DNA of 64,000 bases, from NCBI GenBank assembly GCA_963766375.1, contig CAVXZG010000002.1, positions 1 through 64,000 of the forward strand. The letters are read 5' to 3'. Positions 51,497-60,182 of this stretch are shown here, in pieces. This stretch comes from AC-32 sp963766375. GTDB lineage: Bacteria > Actinomycetota > Thermoleophilia > Gaiellales > Gaiellaceae. The translations under genes and the position numbers were made by a program. How positions within the stretch are numbered: position 1 is the stretch's first letter; each line of letters starts with the position of its first letter. Under the pieces are notes generated by a model. That model made no database searches. It was not told the DNA's origin and worked only from the letters and a program-made list of their open reading frames with translations.

Positions 51497-52695
51497 TGAG
51501 TCAGGAAACCCTCAACCCCACTGGGACCCGAGAGCGCGCCCGCATCTACGTCACGGGCGACTGCGACGGGCTCCCGGACCTGCGCGATGCCCTGATGAAC
51601 CACCCGGACGTCGAGGTGATCGGCTCGACCGCCCAGGTGGCGGAGGCCGCCGCGGCCCTGACGGGCGGGCACCTCCAGGTCGTCCTGCACGCGACCCGCT
51701 CGTCGACGCTGCCGGTGAACGAGCTGGCCGCGCTCCGCGAGTACACACGGGCGCCGCTGGTCCTGCTCGCCTCGAACGGCTCTCCGGCCCTGCTGGAAGA
51801 GGCGCTCGAGCACGACGTCGCCGACGTCCTGCTGTTGCCGCAGCTGACCGACAACGTCGTCTTCTCGATCCGCAAGGCCGGCCACGTCGGCAAGCGGCTG
51901 ACGGGCTCGCAGCGCCGGCACGGCCGGCTCGTGACCGTCTTCTCGCCCAAGGGCGGGACGGGCAAGACCGTCACGGCCACGAACGTCGGCACCTCGCTGG
52001 CGAAGCACTGGGGCAAGCGGGCACTCCTGCTCGACCTCGACCTCCAGTTCGGCGACGCCGCGATCATGCTCGGGATCGAGCCGGAGAAGACGATCTACGA
52101 CCTCGTCACCGCTCCAGGCGAGCTCGATTCCGAGAAGCTCGCCGGCTACACCACGCGTCACGCCTCCGGGCTGGACATCCTCCCGGCGCCTCTGCGCCCC
52201 GAGGACGCCGAGCTCGTGACGGAGGCGAAGCTGGCCAGGCTGCTGGAGGTAGCGCGGGAGTCGTATGACGTGATCGTCGTCGACACCTCGCCCTTCTTCC
52301 ACGGGCCGATGCTGGCGACGCTCGACCGCACCGACGAGCTCCTGCTCCTCTGCGGGCTGGACGTGCCGACGCTGAAGAACGTGCGGCTCAGCCTGCAGAC
52401 GCTGGAGCTGCTCTCCTTCCCGCCCGACCGGATCAAGCTCGTGCTCAACCGGGCCAACTCGAAGGTCGGGATGAAGCCGAAGGAGGTCGAGTCGGCCCTC
52501 GAGCGCAAGATCGACTTCGAGATCCCGAGCGACCGGATCGTCCCGCTCGCCGTGAACCGCGGCAACCCGGCGGTGCTCTCGGACCCGAAGGCCGAGTTCT
52601 CGCGCGCCGTCCGCGCGATGGCGAAGGAGCTCGTGGCGGCCCAGGCCGCGGCGAAGCAGAAGAAGAGCTTCCTCGCGACCCTGGCGAGGGCCTAA
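51496..52695 (+). CDS. cpaE: CpaE-like MinD/ParA-type ATPase of the Tad system
   Basis: A 399-residue protein. An N-terminal receiver-like domain (about residues 15-130; DCDGLPDLRDALMNHPDVEV, LLPQLTDNVVFSIRKA) lacks a clear phospho-Asp. It is followed by a MinD-like ATPase with the deviant Walker A VFSPKGGTGKTVTATNVG, LLLDLDLQFGDAAIML, and VIVVDTSPFF. CpaE places or starts the pilus machinery at the membrane. Start ATG 51496, overlapping cpaB; stop next to cpaF. Confidence 0.88.
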   Translation: MSQETLNPTGTRERARIYVTGDCDGLPDLRDALMNHPDVEVIGSTAQVAEAAAALTGGHLQVVLHATRSSTLPVNELAALREYTRAPLVLLASNGSPALLEEALEHDVADVLLLPQLTDNVVFSIRKAGHVGKRLTGSQRRHGRLVTVFSPKGGTGKTVTATNVGTSLAKHWGKRALLLDLDLQFGDAAIMLGIEPEKTIYDLVTAPGELDSEKLAGYTTRHASGLDILPAPLRPEDAELVTEAKLARLLEVARESYDVIVVDTSPFFHGPMLATLDRTDELLLLCGLDVPTLKNVRLSLQTLELLSFPPDRIKLVLNRANSKVGMKPKEVESALERKIDFEIPSDRIVPLAVNRGNPAVLSDPKAEFSRAVRAMAKELVAAQAAAKQKKSFLATLARA

Positions 52696-54143
52696 TGGGT
52701 CTCCACGACCGACTCCACCGTCAGAACGGCTCGACCAACGGCCACGCCCCCGAGGCGCATGACGCGCTCTCCGGTCAGGCCCCCGAGCCCGTCGAGCGGC
52801 GCGCGGACCCATACGGCGACCTGAAGAGCAAGATCCACCACGCCTGCATCGCGAAGCTCGGCCCGCAGCTCTACGCAGCCGGCAAGTCGGAGGAGGGCAC
52901 CACCGACGACCTGGCCGAGAAGGTGCTGCGGGTGGTCACCGAGCAGCTCGCGCTCGACCGCACCCCGCTGACTCGCGAGGAGCGGCGCCAGATCACGCGC
53001 GAGATCACTGACGACATCCTCGGCTACGGCCCGCTGGAGCCGCTGCTCCGCGACGACTCCGTGACCGAGGTCATGGTCAACAGGTACGACCGGGTCTTCG
53101 TCGAGCGGCGCGGGAAGATCGAGCTCTCCGACGCGAGTTTCGTCGACAACGCCCACCTGCTTCGGATCATCGACAAGATCGTCTCGCAGGTCGGTCGACG
53201 CGTCGATGAGGCGTCGCCGATGGTGGACGCGCGCCTTCCCGACGGAAGCCGTGTCAACGCCATCATCCCGCCGCTCTCGCTGCGGGGGCCGACGCTCACG
53301 ATCCGGAAGTTCTCGCGTGACCCGTACACGATCGACGACCTGATCGAGTTCGGCACGACCACGCCCGAGGCGGCGCAGTTCCTCTCCGCGTGCGTGCGCG
53401 GGAAGCTGAACGTGCTGATCTCAGGCGGTACGGGCACCGGAAAGACGACCACGCTGAACGCTCTCTCCGCTTTCGTCCCGAATGACGAGCGCATCGTCAC
53501 GATCGAGGACGCCGCCGAGCTCCAGCTTCAACAGGAGCACGTGATCACGCTCGAGGCTCGCCCGCCGAATATCGAAGGCGAGGGCGAGATCCGCATCCGC
53601 GAGCTCGTTCGTAACGCCCTGCGCATGCGCCCCGACCGGATCATCGTCGGCGAGGTCCGCGGCGCCGAGACCCTGGACATGCTCCAGGCGATGAACACGG
53701 GCCACGAGGGCTCGCTGACCACGATCCACGCCAATACGCCTCGCGATGCGCTCTCGCGTCTCGAGACGCTCGTGCTCACCGCCGGCGTCGAGCTGCCGCA
53801 TCGCGCGATCCGCGAGCAGATCGCCAGCGCCTTCGACCTCCTCGTCCAGATCGCACGCCTCGTCGACGGCTCGCGCCGCATCACCCACATCACCGAGGTG
53901 CTGCGGATGGAGTCGGAGGTCATCACCCTGCAGGACGTCTACGTGGCAAAGCCGCCGGACGAGGGCGCAGCTACGTCGGGGCAGCCGGTCAAGCTCCTCG
54001 CCGAGCTCGAGTGCACCGGGCTCAAGCCCCACTTCCTCGAAAAGATGGCGGCGAACGGAGTCACCCTTCCGCCGACGTTCTTCGGCGACTCGGCGTCCTT
54101 CCGGTCGAACTACGCAGCCGCGAGCTACGGCGGGTTCGAATGA
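52695..54143 (+). CDS. cpaF: CpaF/TadA secretion ATPase
   Basis: A 482-residue VirB11/TadA-type hexameric ATPase: DDILGYGPLEPLLRDDSVTE, VMVNRYDRVFVERRGKI, RKFSRDPYTIDDLIEFG, Walker A in LNVLISGGTGTGKTTTLNAL, the Asp box MRPDRIIVGEVRGAETLDML, and the His box GHEGSLTTIHANTPRDALSR. It powers pilin assembly in the cytoplasm. Start ATG at 52695 overlaps the cpaE stop; its stop overlaps tadB by four bases. Confidence 0.93.
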   Translation: MGLHDRLHRQNGSTNGHAPEAHDALSGQAPEPVERRADPYGDLKSKIHHACIAKLGPQLYAAGKSEEGTTDDLAEKVLRVVTEQLALDRTPLTREERRQITREITDDILGYGPLEPLLRDDSVTEVMVNRYDRVFVERRGKIELSDASFVDNAHLLRIIDKIVSQVGRRVDEASPMVDARLPDGSRVNAIIPPLSLRGPTLTIRKFSRDPYTIDDLIEFGTTTPEAAQFLSACVRGKLNVLISGGTGTGKTTTLNALSAFVPNDERIVTIEDAAELQLQQEHVITLEARPPNIEGEGEIRIRELVRNALRMRPDRIIVGEVRGAETLDMLQAMNTGHEGSLTTIHANTPRDALSRLETLVLTAGVELPHRAIREQIASAFDLLVQIARLVDGSRRITHITEVLRMESEVITLQDVYVAKPPDEGAATSGQPVKLLAELECTGLKPHFLEKMAANGVTLPPTFFGDSASFRSNYAAASYGGFE

Positions 54144-56014
54144 GGCGGGTCAGCCTGATCCGCAGCCTCGTCGCCGTCGCCCTCGTCGCCCTTCTCGCAC
54201 CAGTGGCTGCGAGCGCAAACGTCAACCTGCGCGGCGTCGACGCGACCGGGTACCCGACGCTGCGCGCGACCATCGTCTCGCCGGTCGCCTCGAGCCAGCC
54301 GCCGACGCTGACCGAGAACGGCCAGCGCGTGATCGACCTGACGACTCAGAACCTGGCTTCCGCGAAGAGCGTCGTGATCGCCGTCGACCGCTCGCGGTCG
54401 ATGGCAGGACGGCAGCTGGACGATGCGGTCGCCGCCGCCCGGCAATTCATCGGCGCCAAGGCGGGCTCCGATCGAATCGCCGTGGTCGTCTTCGGGTCGC
54501 ACGCCGTCCAGCTGACCCGCTTTTCGTCCTCGACGATCGACTCGGACGACGCGCTGCGCACGATGTCCGTGGACGCCAAGTCCGGAACGGCGCTCTACGA
54601 CGCTCTCGCCCTCTCCGCCGCGATGCTGACGAAGGAAGTGGGCCGCGCACGCGTAGTCGTCCTGCTCACCGATGGCCAGGACGTCTCGAGCGCGTCCTCG
54701 CTTGATCAGTCGGTTGCGGCGGCGCGGAAGGCCAGTGCGCTCGTCTACCCGATCGTCATCGGCAACACGGACGCGACCCGGCAGCCGCTCGAGCAGATCG
54801 CGCGCGAGACGGGAGGCACCTTCCACGGCGCCGTGTCGAGCGCGGTGCTGAAGGGCGTCTACGCCTCGGTCGCCGCCGAGCTCCGCCGCACCTGGCGGCT
54901 CGAGTGGGTGACCGCAGCGAGGCCGGGCGAGAAGCTCCACCTCCGGGCGTCCCTCGATCCCGAGGGCGCCGCGGCGGCCGACCTGACCGTGCCGGGCGAC
55001 CTCGAGACTCCCGCCGGTAACGGCCGCGAGCTCCCCTCCCCGCTCTACACGCCTTTCGGCGGTCTCCTGCTGACGCTACTCGTCGCCTTCCTCGTCCTGA
55101 CGGCATGCGGGCTGGTGCTCGCCTCAGGCAAGGGCTCGTGGGTGAAGAGCCGGCTCACGCCCCATGTCGAGGGAGGTCGGCGCAAGACCAAGCAACGGGA
55201 GAAGGGCGAGCGGCTCGCCGCCTTCGCCAGCCTCTTCCGTGCGACGGAGCAGACGTTCGGCCACCGCCGTCTCTGGAAGCGGCTCCACCTCATGCTCGAG
55301 CGCGCCGATGTGCCGCTGCGCACGGCCGAGTTCGCGTACCTGATCGTCGGCTGCGGCTTCACGCTCGCGCTGCTGGCGGCGGTGTCGGGCCGCTCGACGC
55401 TCGAGATCCTGGTCGCGCTCGCCGTCGGGGCCCTCATCCCGTATGGCTGGGTCTCGTTCAAGTCACGCCGCCGGATGAGCGCCTTCGAAGACCAGCTTCC
55501 CGATCTCCTGGTGACCCTGGCCGCCTCACTCAAAGCGGGGCACAGCTTCAAGCAGGGAATCCAGACGGTGGTCGACGAGGGCCAGGACCCGGCCAGCAAG
55601 GTGCTCGGGCGTGTGATCACGGATACGCAGCTCGGCCGGCCGATGGACGACGCGCTCGCCGAGACGGCCGAGCGGATCGGCTCGAAGAACTTCTCGTTCG
55701 TGATCACGGCGGTCTCGATTCAGCGCCAGGTCGGAGGCAGCCTCGCCGGGCTGTTCGACATGGTCGCGGACACCGTCCGGCAACGGCAGCAGTTCGCTCG
55801 CAAGATCAAGGGGCTCACGGCGATGGGCCGCGCATCCGCGTACGTGCTCGTCGGGTTGCCCTTCTTCGTCGGCCTCGCCATGACCGTCCTCAACCCGGAG
55901 TACATGGACCCGCTCTACCACACCTCGACGGGCCACCACCTCATCCTGATGGGCCTCGTGATGATGGCGTTCGGCTCGCTCATCCTCAAAAAACTCGTCT
56001 CCTTCCGGGGGTAG
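54140..56014 (+). CDS. tadB: TadB platform protein with fused N-terminal von Willebrand A domain
   Basis: A 624-residue fusion. A signal peptide or anchor (VAVALVALLAPVAASA) is followed by a VWA domain, about residues 70-250, with a complete MIDAS: DRSRS (Asp83, Ser85, Ser87), Thr150 in SGTALYDAL and Asp178 in LLTDGQD. A helix (LLLTLLVAFLVLTACGLVLASG, about 305-330) leads to the cytosolic T2SSF/TadB domain: LPDLLVTLAASLKAGHSFKQGIQ, LGRPMDDALAETAERIGSKN, QRQVGGSLAGLFDMVADTVR, and C-terminal helices. The usual TadB has no VWA domain. The fusion suggests a metal-dependent adhesive or assembly module on the outer side of the pilus base. Confidence 0.9.
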   Translation: MRRVSLIRSLVAVALVALLAPVAASANVNLRGVDATGYPTLRATIVSPVASSQPPTLTENGQRVIDLTTQNLASAKSVVIAVDRSRSMAGRQLDDAVAAARQFIGAKAGSDRIAVVVFGSHAVQLTRFSSSTIDSDDALRTMSVDAKSGTALYDALALSAAMLTKEVGRARVVVLLTDGQDVSSASSLDQSVAAARKASALVYPIVIGNTDATRQPLEQIARETGGTFHGAVSSAVLKGVYASVAAELRRTWRLEWVTAARPGEKLHLRASLDPEGAAAADLTVPGDLETPAGNGRELPSPLYTPFGGLLLTLLVAFLVLTACGLVLASGKGSWVKSRLTPHVEGGRRKTKQREKGERLAAFASLFRATEQTFGHRRLWKRLHLMLERADVPLRTAEFAYLIVGCGFTLALLAAVSGRSTLEILVALAVGALIPYGWVSFKSRRRMSAFEDQLPDLLVTLAASLKAGHSFKQGIQTVVDEGQDPASKVLGRVITDTQLGRPMDDALAETAERIGSKNFSFVITAVSIQRQVGGSLAGLFDMVADTVRQRQQFARKIKGLTAMGRASAYVLVGLPFFVGLAMTVLNPEYMDPLYHTSTGHHLILMGLVMMAFGSLILKKLVSFRG

Positions 56015-56020
56015 CCACTG

Positions 56021-56929
56021 ATGTTCCTCTTCATCGTGCTCGGAGTCATCTGCCTTGCCGCCGCCGCCTATCTCCTTGGCGACGCGGTCACGATGCCTGC
56101 CCGCGAGCGACACACCTCGGTTCGCCGCGCCGCCAACTACGGTCGATTCCGGGCGAAGCTCGGCCCCGGGCAGCTGCCGTTCCGCCAGCGCGTCCTGCTC
56201 CCGCTGGGCGACCGCCTCGCGGGCTGGACGATCAAGCTGCACCCGAAGACGAACATCGACGGGGTCAGCGCGCGGCTGCTTGCCGCGGGCCTCGGACGCA
56301 CGATCTCGCCGACGACCTTCCTCGCCTTCAAGTCCGGATCCGCGATCGGCGGCCTGGTCTTGGGCGCGCTCGCCGGAGGCGCGTTCGCCGGCGCGGGCGG
56401 CGTGTTTCTGCTCGGGACCATTCTTGCCGGGCTCGGCTTCATCGTGCCCGACTTCGTGGTCTCGGCGAAGGCGCGATCCCGCAAGGACACCATCCGTGCC
56501 GAGCTCCCGGACGCGCTCGACCTGATGGCGGTCAGCGTCGAGGCCGGCCTCGGCTTCGACGGGGCGCTCGTCAAGTTGACCGAGCACATGGAGGGGCCGC
56601 TGGCCGAGGAGTTCGCGTTGACGCTCAATGAGGTCCGGATCGGCGAGACCCGTCAGGACGCCCTCAAGAAGCTCGCCGAGCGAACCGGCACCGGCGAGCT
56701 CTCGTCCTTCGTGCGCTCGATCATCCAGGCCGACCAGCTGGGCATCTCCCTTGGCCGCATCCTGCGCGTGCAAGCGACCGATAGCCGGCTCAAGCGCCAG
56801 GCCGCCGCCGAGGAGAAGGCGATGAAGGCGCCGATCAAGATGCTCTTCCCGACCGTGCTCTTCATCTTCCCGGCCATGTTCCTCGTGATCCTCGGGCCGG
56901 CGTTCCTCAACCTCTCAAAGATCTTCTAA
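56021..56929 (+). CDS. tadC: TadC platform protein
   Basis: A 302-residue membrane protein: N-terminal helix VLGVICLAAAAYLLGDAV, then GLVLGALAGGAFAGAGGVFL, and the T2SSF-like cytosolic domain (RAELPDALDLMAVSVEAGLG, FDGALVKLTEHMEGPLAEEF, VRIGETRQDALKKLAERTG, IIQADQLGISLGRILRVQA), ending in FPTVLFIFPAMFLVILGPAFL. It pairs with TadB as the inner-membrane platform. Six bases after the tadB stop; the coiled-coil gene follows after 17 bases. Confidence 0.92.
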   Translation: MFLFIVLGVICLAAAAYLLGDAVTMPARERHTSVRRAANYGRFRAKLGPGQLPFRQRVLLPLGDRLAGWTIKLHPKTNIDGVSARLLAAGLGRTISPTTFLAFKSGSAIGGLVLGALAGGAFAGAGGVFLLGTILAGLGFIVPDFVVSAKARSRKDTIRAELPDALDLMAVSVEAGLGFDGALVKLTEHMEGPLAEEFALTLNEVRIGETRQDALKKLAERTGTGELSSFVRSIIQADQLGISLGRILRVQATDSRLKRQAAAEEKAMKAPIKMLFPTVLFIFPAMFLVILGPAFLNLSKIF

Positions 56930-56946
56930 CCGGACCGGAGGCGACG

Positions 56947-58386
56947 ATGTCCGACCAGCCCGACAACCAGGGAGCAGAGACCGAAAAGGGGTTCGGGACC
57001 GGTCTGAGAGCGCAGCTCCAGCGCAGGCGAGACGGTGAGGACGCGCAGCCGGAGGGAGCAGGGGCGACGAACGTCGAGCTGCGCTTCGAGCTGACCGCGA
57101 GGCCCGCAGGAGACTCGCTCGAGGCTACGGTCAGCCCGGATCTCCAGGAGCTCAAGGCCGAGCTCGAAGCGGCTCGGGCGCGCGAGGCAACGCTGCGCGA
57201 CGCGCTCAGCGAGCGCTCGCAGGCCTACGACCAGAACGTGGGCTCGGAGAAGCAGCTCGCCAACCGCGCCTCGACACTCGACGAGCGTGCCGCGAAGCTG
57301 GCGGAATTCGAGGCCGACCTCGAGGAGCGCGAGCGGCGTGTCCGGGACCAGCGCCAGGTAATCGAGGCCGAGCACACGCGCGTGGCCGATCTCCAGGCGG
57401 AGCTCGCGTCGGAGCAGGCGCTGGCCGCGGAGCGGCAGGAAGCGGCCGAGGCGCGTCTTCGCGAGCTGAAGGGCGCCGACCGGGAGCGCGACAAGACAAA
57501 GACCGAGTTGACGAAGCAGCAGGCCGCTCTCGCCGACCGCGAGAAGAAGCTGTCCAAGAAGGAAAGCGAGCTGGCGGCGCGCGAGCAGGCCTCGACCGTG
57601 CGGCTTCAGGGCCGCGAGCGCTCGCTCGAGAAGCGCGAAAACGAGTGGCGCGGCCAGGACAAGGAGCTGGGCGAGCGGGAGCGCAAGCTCGCAGCCCGCG
57701 AGAATGAGCTGAGGAAAGAGGCAGCGCGGGTGTCCGCCCGCGACGAGGCGATCGGCGAGCGCGAGGCCGAGCTCCTGCTCAAGCAGGAGCGTCAGCGTGG
57801 CGATGCCGAGCGCTTCGAGCGCGAGCTGACGGACAAGGACAAGCTCGCTCGCGAAGCCGTCGCCCGCTCCGCGGAGCTCGACCGGCGGGAGCTCGACCTG
57901 ACCGCCCGCGAGGCGGAGCTGAACCGGCTCCAGGCCTCGATCTCACACGCCGAGCGCGACAGCAACCGCGGCCGCGACCTCGAGGAATGGAACGTTCGCC
58001 TGGAGCAGCGCGAGCGCGAGTTGGCCGCTCGCGAGGCCGAGGTCGCGAACTACGAGACCGTCACGGACTCACACAAGAAGCGGACCGACAAGCGCGATCA
58101 GCGGTTGAGCGCGATGGAGGAAACCATCAACGACCGGATCAAGGAGCTTGACGAGCGTGAAGGTGAGCTCGAGCTCCGCGAAGCCGGGCTCGAGGCAGAC
58201 GTCGAGATCCGCACGGACAAGCTCGAGCAGCGCGAGCAAGTGCTGGCCGAGCTCGAGGAACGGCTCCGCAAGCAGGAAGCCGAGCTCGCGACGTACGTCG
58301 CGCAGGCGCAGACCGAGATCCAGCGGCGCGAGTCCGAGTGGTGGCAGAAGCAACTCGGCACCGACGCCGAGGTTCCGGCCGCCTGA
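56947..58386 (+). CDS. Long charged coiled-coil protein of the Tad operon
   Basis: A 479-residue protein. The first 60 residues are polar and disordered (with LRAQLQRRRDGEDAQ). From about residue 65 to the end it is almost purely coiled coil, rich in Glu, Arg, Lys and Ala with repeated short blocks such as AAREAELN, REREL and KREN. No membrane helix or catalytic domain is visible. It follows tadC by 17 bases. I do not recognise a named family; it may be a cytosolic scaffold, ruler or tether for the pilus machine (inference). Confidence 0.75.
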   Translation: MSDQPDNQGAETEKGFGTGLRAQLQRRRDGEDAQPEGAGATNVELRFELTARPAGDSLEATVSPDLQELKAELEAARAREATLRDALSERSQAYDQNVGSEKQLANRASTLDERAAKLAEFEADLEERERRVRDQRQVIEAEHTRVADLQAELASEQALAAERQEAAEARLRELKGADRERDKTKTELTKQQAALADREKKLSKKESELAAREQASTVRLQGRERSLEKRENEWRGQDKELGERERKLAARENELRKEAARVSARDEAIGEREAELLLKQERQRGDAERFERELTDKDKLAREAVARSAELDRRELDLTAREAELNRLQASISHAERDSNRGRDLEEWNVRLEQRERELAAREAEVANYETVTDSHKKRTDKRDQRLSAMEETINDRIKELDEREGELELREAGLEADVEIRTDKLEQREQVLAELEERLRKQEAELATYVAQAQTEIQRRESEWWQKQLGTDAEVPAA

Positions 58387-58401
58387 TCTAGAGTCGGCCC
58401 T

Positions 58402-59583
58402 ATGCAGGGCCGCCGCGAAGCTCTCGCAGTCGGCCTCGTCTGGCTCGTCTGGCTCTCCGCGATCATCCTGACCGTTGCGATCGGACTGGCGGCCGGCGCC
58501 TACACCTTCACCGTCGGCTGGACGATCCACACCGGGCTGTGGCCGCTCTTCGCCTGGGACTACAACTGGTACTACCTGATCGCCTACACCGGGTATCCCG
58601 ACGGGCTGGGCGGACCTCAGTACGCGTTCTTCCCGCTCTGGCCGCACCTCCTGCGCTGGTCGGGCTCGATTCCGGACGGGATCGCGGCCGCCACGCTCGC
58701 CTGGACGGCCAGCGCGGCGGCCTTCTTCGGCGTCGCCGAAGGGACCCCCAGGGCACGGCTTCGAACGGCGCTCGCGCTGGCCTGCTGGCCCGGCTCCTTC
58801 GCGCTGGCGCTCGGCTACCCCGACGCGCTGGCGCTCGCGGCCGCCGCCTGGGCAGCGGTGCTGGCGCTCCGCGGGCGGCCGCTGGCCGCCGGCCTCGTCG
58901 GCGCGATCGCGGCGCTTGCCCGGCCGAGCGGCTTCCTGATCGCGCTGCCGCTCGCCTTGCTCGCCCGGGGCAAGGGGCCCCGCGCGTGGCTCGGCGCGGC
59001 CGCTCCGGTCGGAGCCGCAGCTGCCGTCCAGGCCTACTTCTGGTCGCGCAGCGGGAACCCGACCGTCTTCTTCGACGCGCAGCGCCTATGGGGTCGGGGA
59101 GGGCCGGGCCGATTCGGCGACTGGAGCAACCACCTACGGGACGTGATCGAGCGCCACGGCCTGCTGATACCGGTCCTCGCCGTGCTTGCGGCGGCCGCGA
59201 TCTTGCTCGTCTGGCGGCGCTTCGGGCCCTGGCCCACGGCGGTGATCGCCTACGCGTGCGCGGTTCCGCTGCTGCTGGCCGCGACGCAGAGCCTCGAGAG
59301 CTTCGTCGACAGCGCCAGAGCCGCGCTGGTGCTGCCTCTGCTCGTCGTCCTCTGGCGGCTCGGCCCGCTCTACCGGCCCTGGGCCGCATTCGCCACGGTG
59401 GTCGTGGGACTGCTGCTCTTCTCGGGAACGATGCAGAGCTTCGGCCGGCAGAGCCTGTTCGCGTTCCCGATCTTCTGGGCGATTGCGGAGGGGCCGCGCT
59501 GGCTGCGCTACCCGCCGCTGGCCGTGCTCGGCTTCGCCGCCAACCTCGGGCTCGTGCTGCTCCTTACGCGGTTCGCCCCTTAG
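58402..59583 (+). CDS. PIG-V-like mannosyltransferase family membrane protein
   Basis: A 393-residue polytopic GT-C-type protein. After the first helix it has WDYNWYYLIAYTGYP with an acidic residue, GGPQYAFFPLWPHLLRWSG, LACWPGSFALALGYPDALAL, and NPTVFFDAQRLWGRGGPG, all characteristic of the actinobacterial PIG-V/GPI-mannosyltransferase-like group. It probably uses a polyprenyl-phosphate sugar outside the membrane. It ends convergent with the CGNR gene. Donor and acceptor are unknown. Confidence 0.75.
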   Translation: MQGRREALAVGLVWLVWLSAIILTVAIGLAAGAYTFTVGWTIHTGLWPLFAWDYNWYYLIAYTGYPDGLGGPQYAFFPLWPHLLRWSGSIPDGIAAATLAWTASAAAFFGVAEGTPRARLRTALALACWPGSFALALGYPDALALAAAAWAAVLALRGRPLAAGLVGAIAALARPSGFLIALPLALLARGKGPRAWLGAAAPVGAAAAVQAYFWSRSGNPTVFFDAQRLWGRGGPGRFGDWSNHLRDVIERHGLLIPVLAVLAAAAILLVWRRFGPWPTAVIAYACAVPLLLAATQSLESFVDSARAALVLPLLVVLWRLGPLYRPWAAFATVVVGLLLFSGTMQSFGRQSLFAFPIFWAIAEGPRWLRYPPLAVLGFAANLGLVLLLTRFAP

Positions 59584-60120
59584 CGCCGCTCCGCGGTAAT
59601 GGGCCGCGGCGACCCGGTCGGCGCAGAGCTGGCTGCAGTACCGTCGGCTGCGGTTCCGCGAGCGGTCGAGGTAGACGCAGCGGCAGGGCAGAGCGTCGCA
59701 GACGCCGAAACGCTCCCAGCCGTCCGTCTGGACCGCCACGAGCAGCGCGGCGGCGACTCGGGGGGCGAGTCGGTCGGCGAGATCGCGCGCGCGCCGTGGC
59801 TCGTAGGAGAACCGCCAGCCGTCCTTGCCCGGCCGGAGCTGTGCGATCGAGTCGGCAAGCAGGTCGTTCAGGATCTCGACGGCCTCTGCCTCGGTCTCGG
59901 CCTCGAAGACGCTGCGCACGCGGCGGCGCAACGAGCGCACACGCTTGAGATCCCCTTCCGCGGCCACCCGCGCCTCCCGGTCGAGCCCGTGCTGCTCGAG
60001 GAACGTGCGCAGGTTCTTCGCGTCGCGAAGGAACTCCGGCTCGTCGTCGAGGACGTCCCACGTGTTCACGAGGCCCACGGCCAGGTCGATCTCCCGCTGC
60101 TGCAGATTTCCTCCGTTCAT
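59580..60120 (-). CDS. CGNR zinc-finger regulator, 3' end uncertain
   Basis: From ATG 60120 the protein reads MNGGNLQQREIDLAVGLVNTW, FLEQHGLDREARVAAEGDLK, and the zinc-binding C-terminus CDALPCRCVYLDRSRNRS, then RRYCSQLCADRVAAAHYR. The CGNR motif has become CADR. The frame stays open to 59134, antisense to the mannosyltransferase over 450 bases, which is unlikely; a frameshift near 59,590 would give the normal stop near 59,580. The family (ABATE domain plus zinc finger) is thought to bind nucleic acid and act as a regulator. Confidence 0.65.
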
Positions 60121-60182
60121 GCTAACTTCGTCAGTAGCGTAGCCGTCTAAGCTCCTGACGGAGAAGATCCAAGGAGGCAGCG

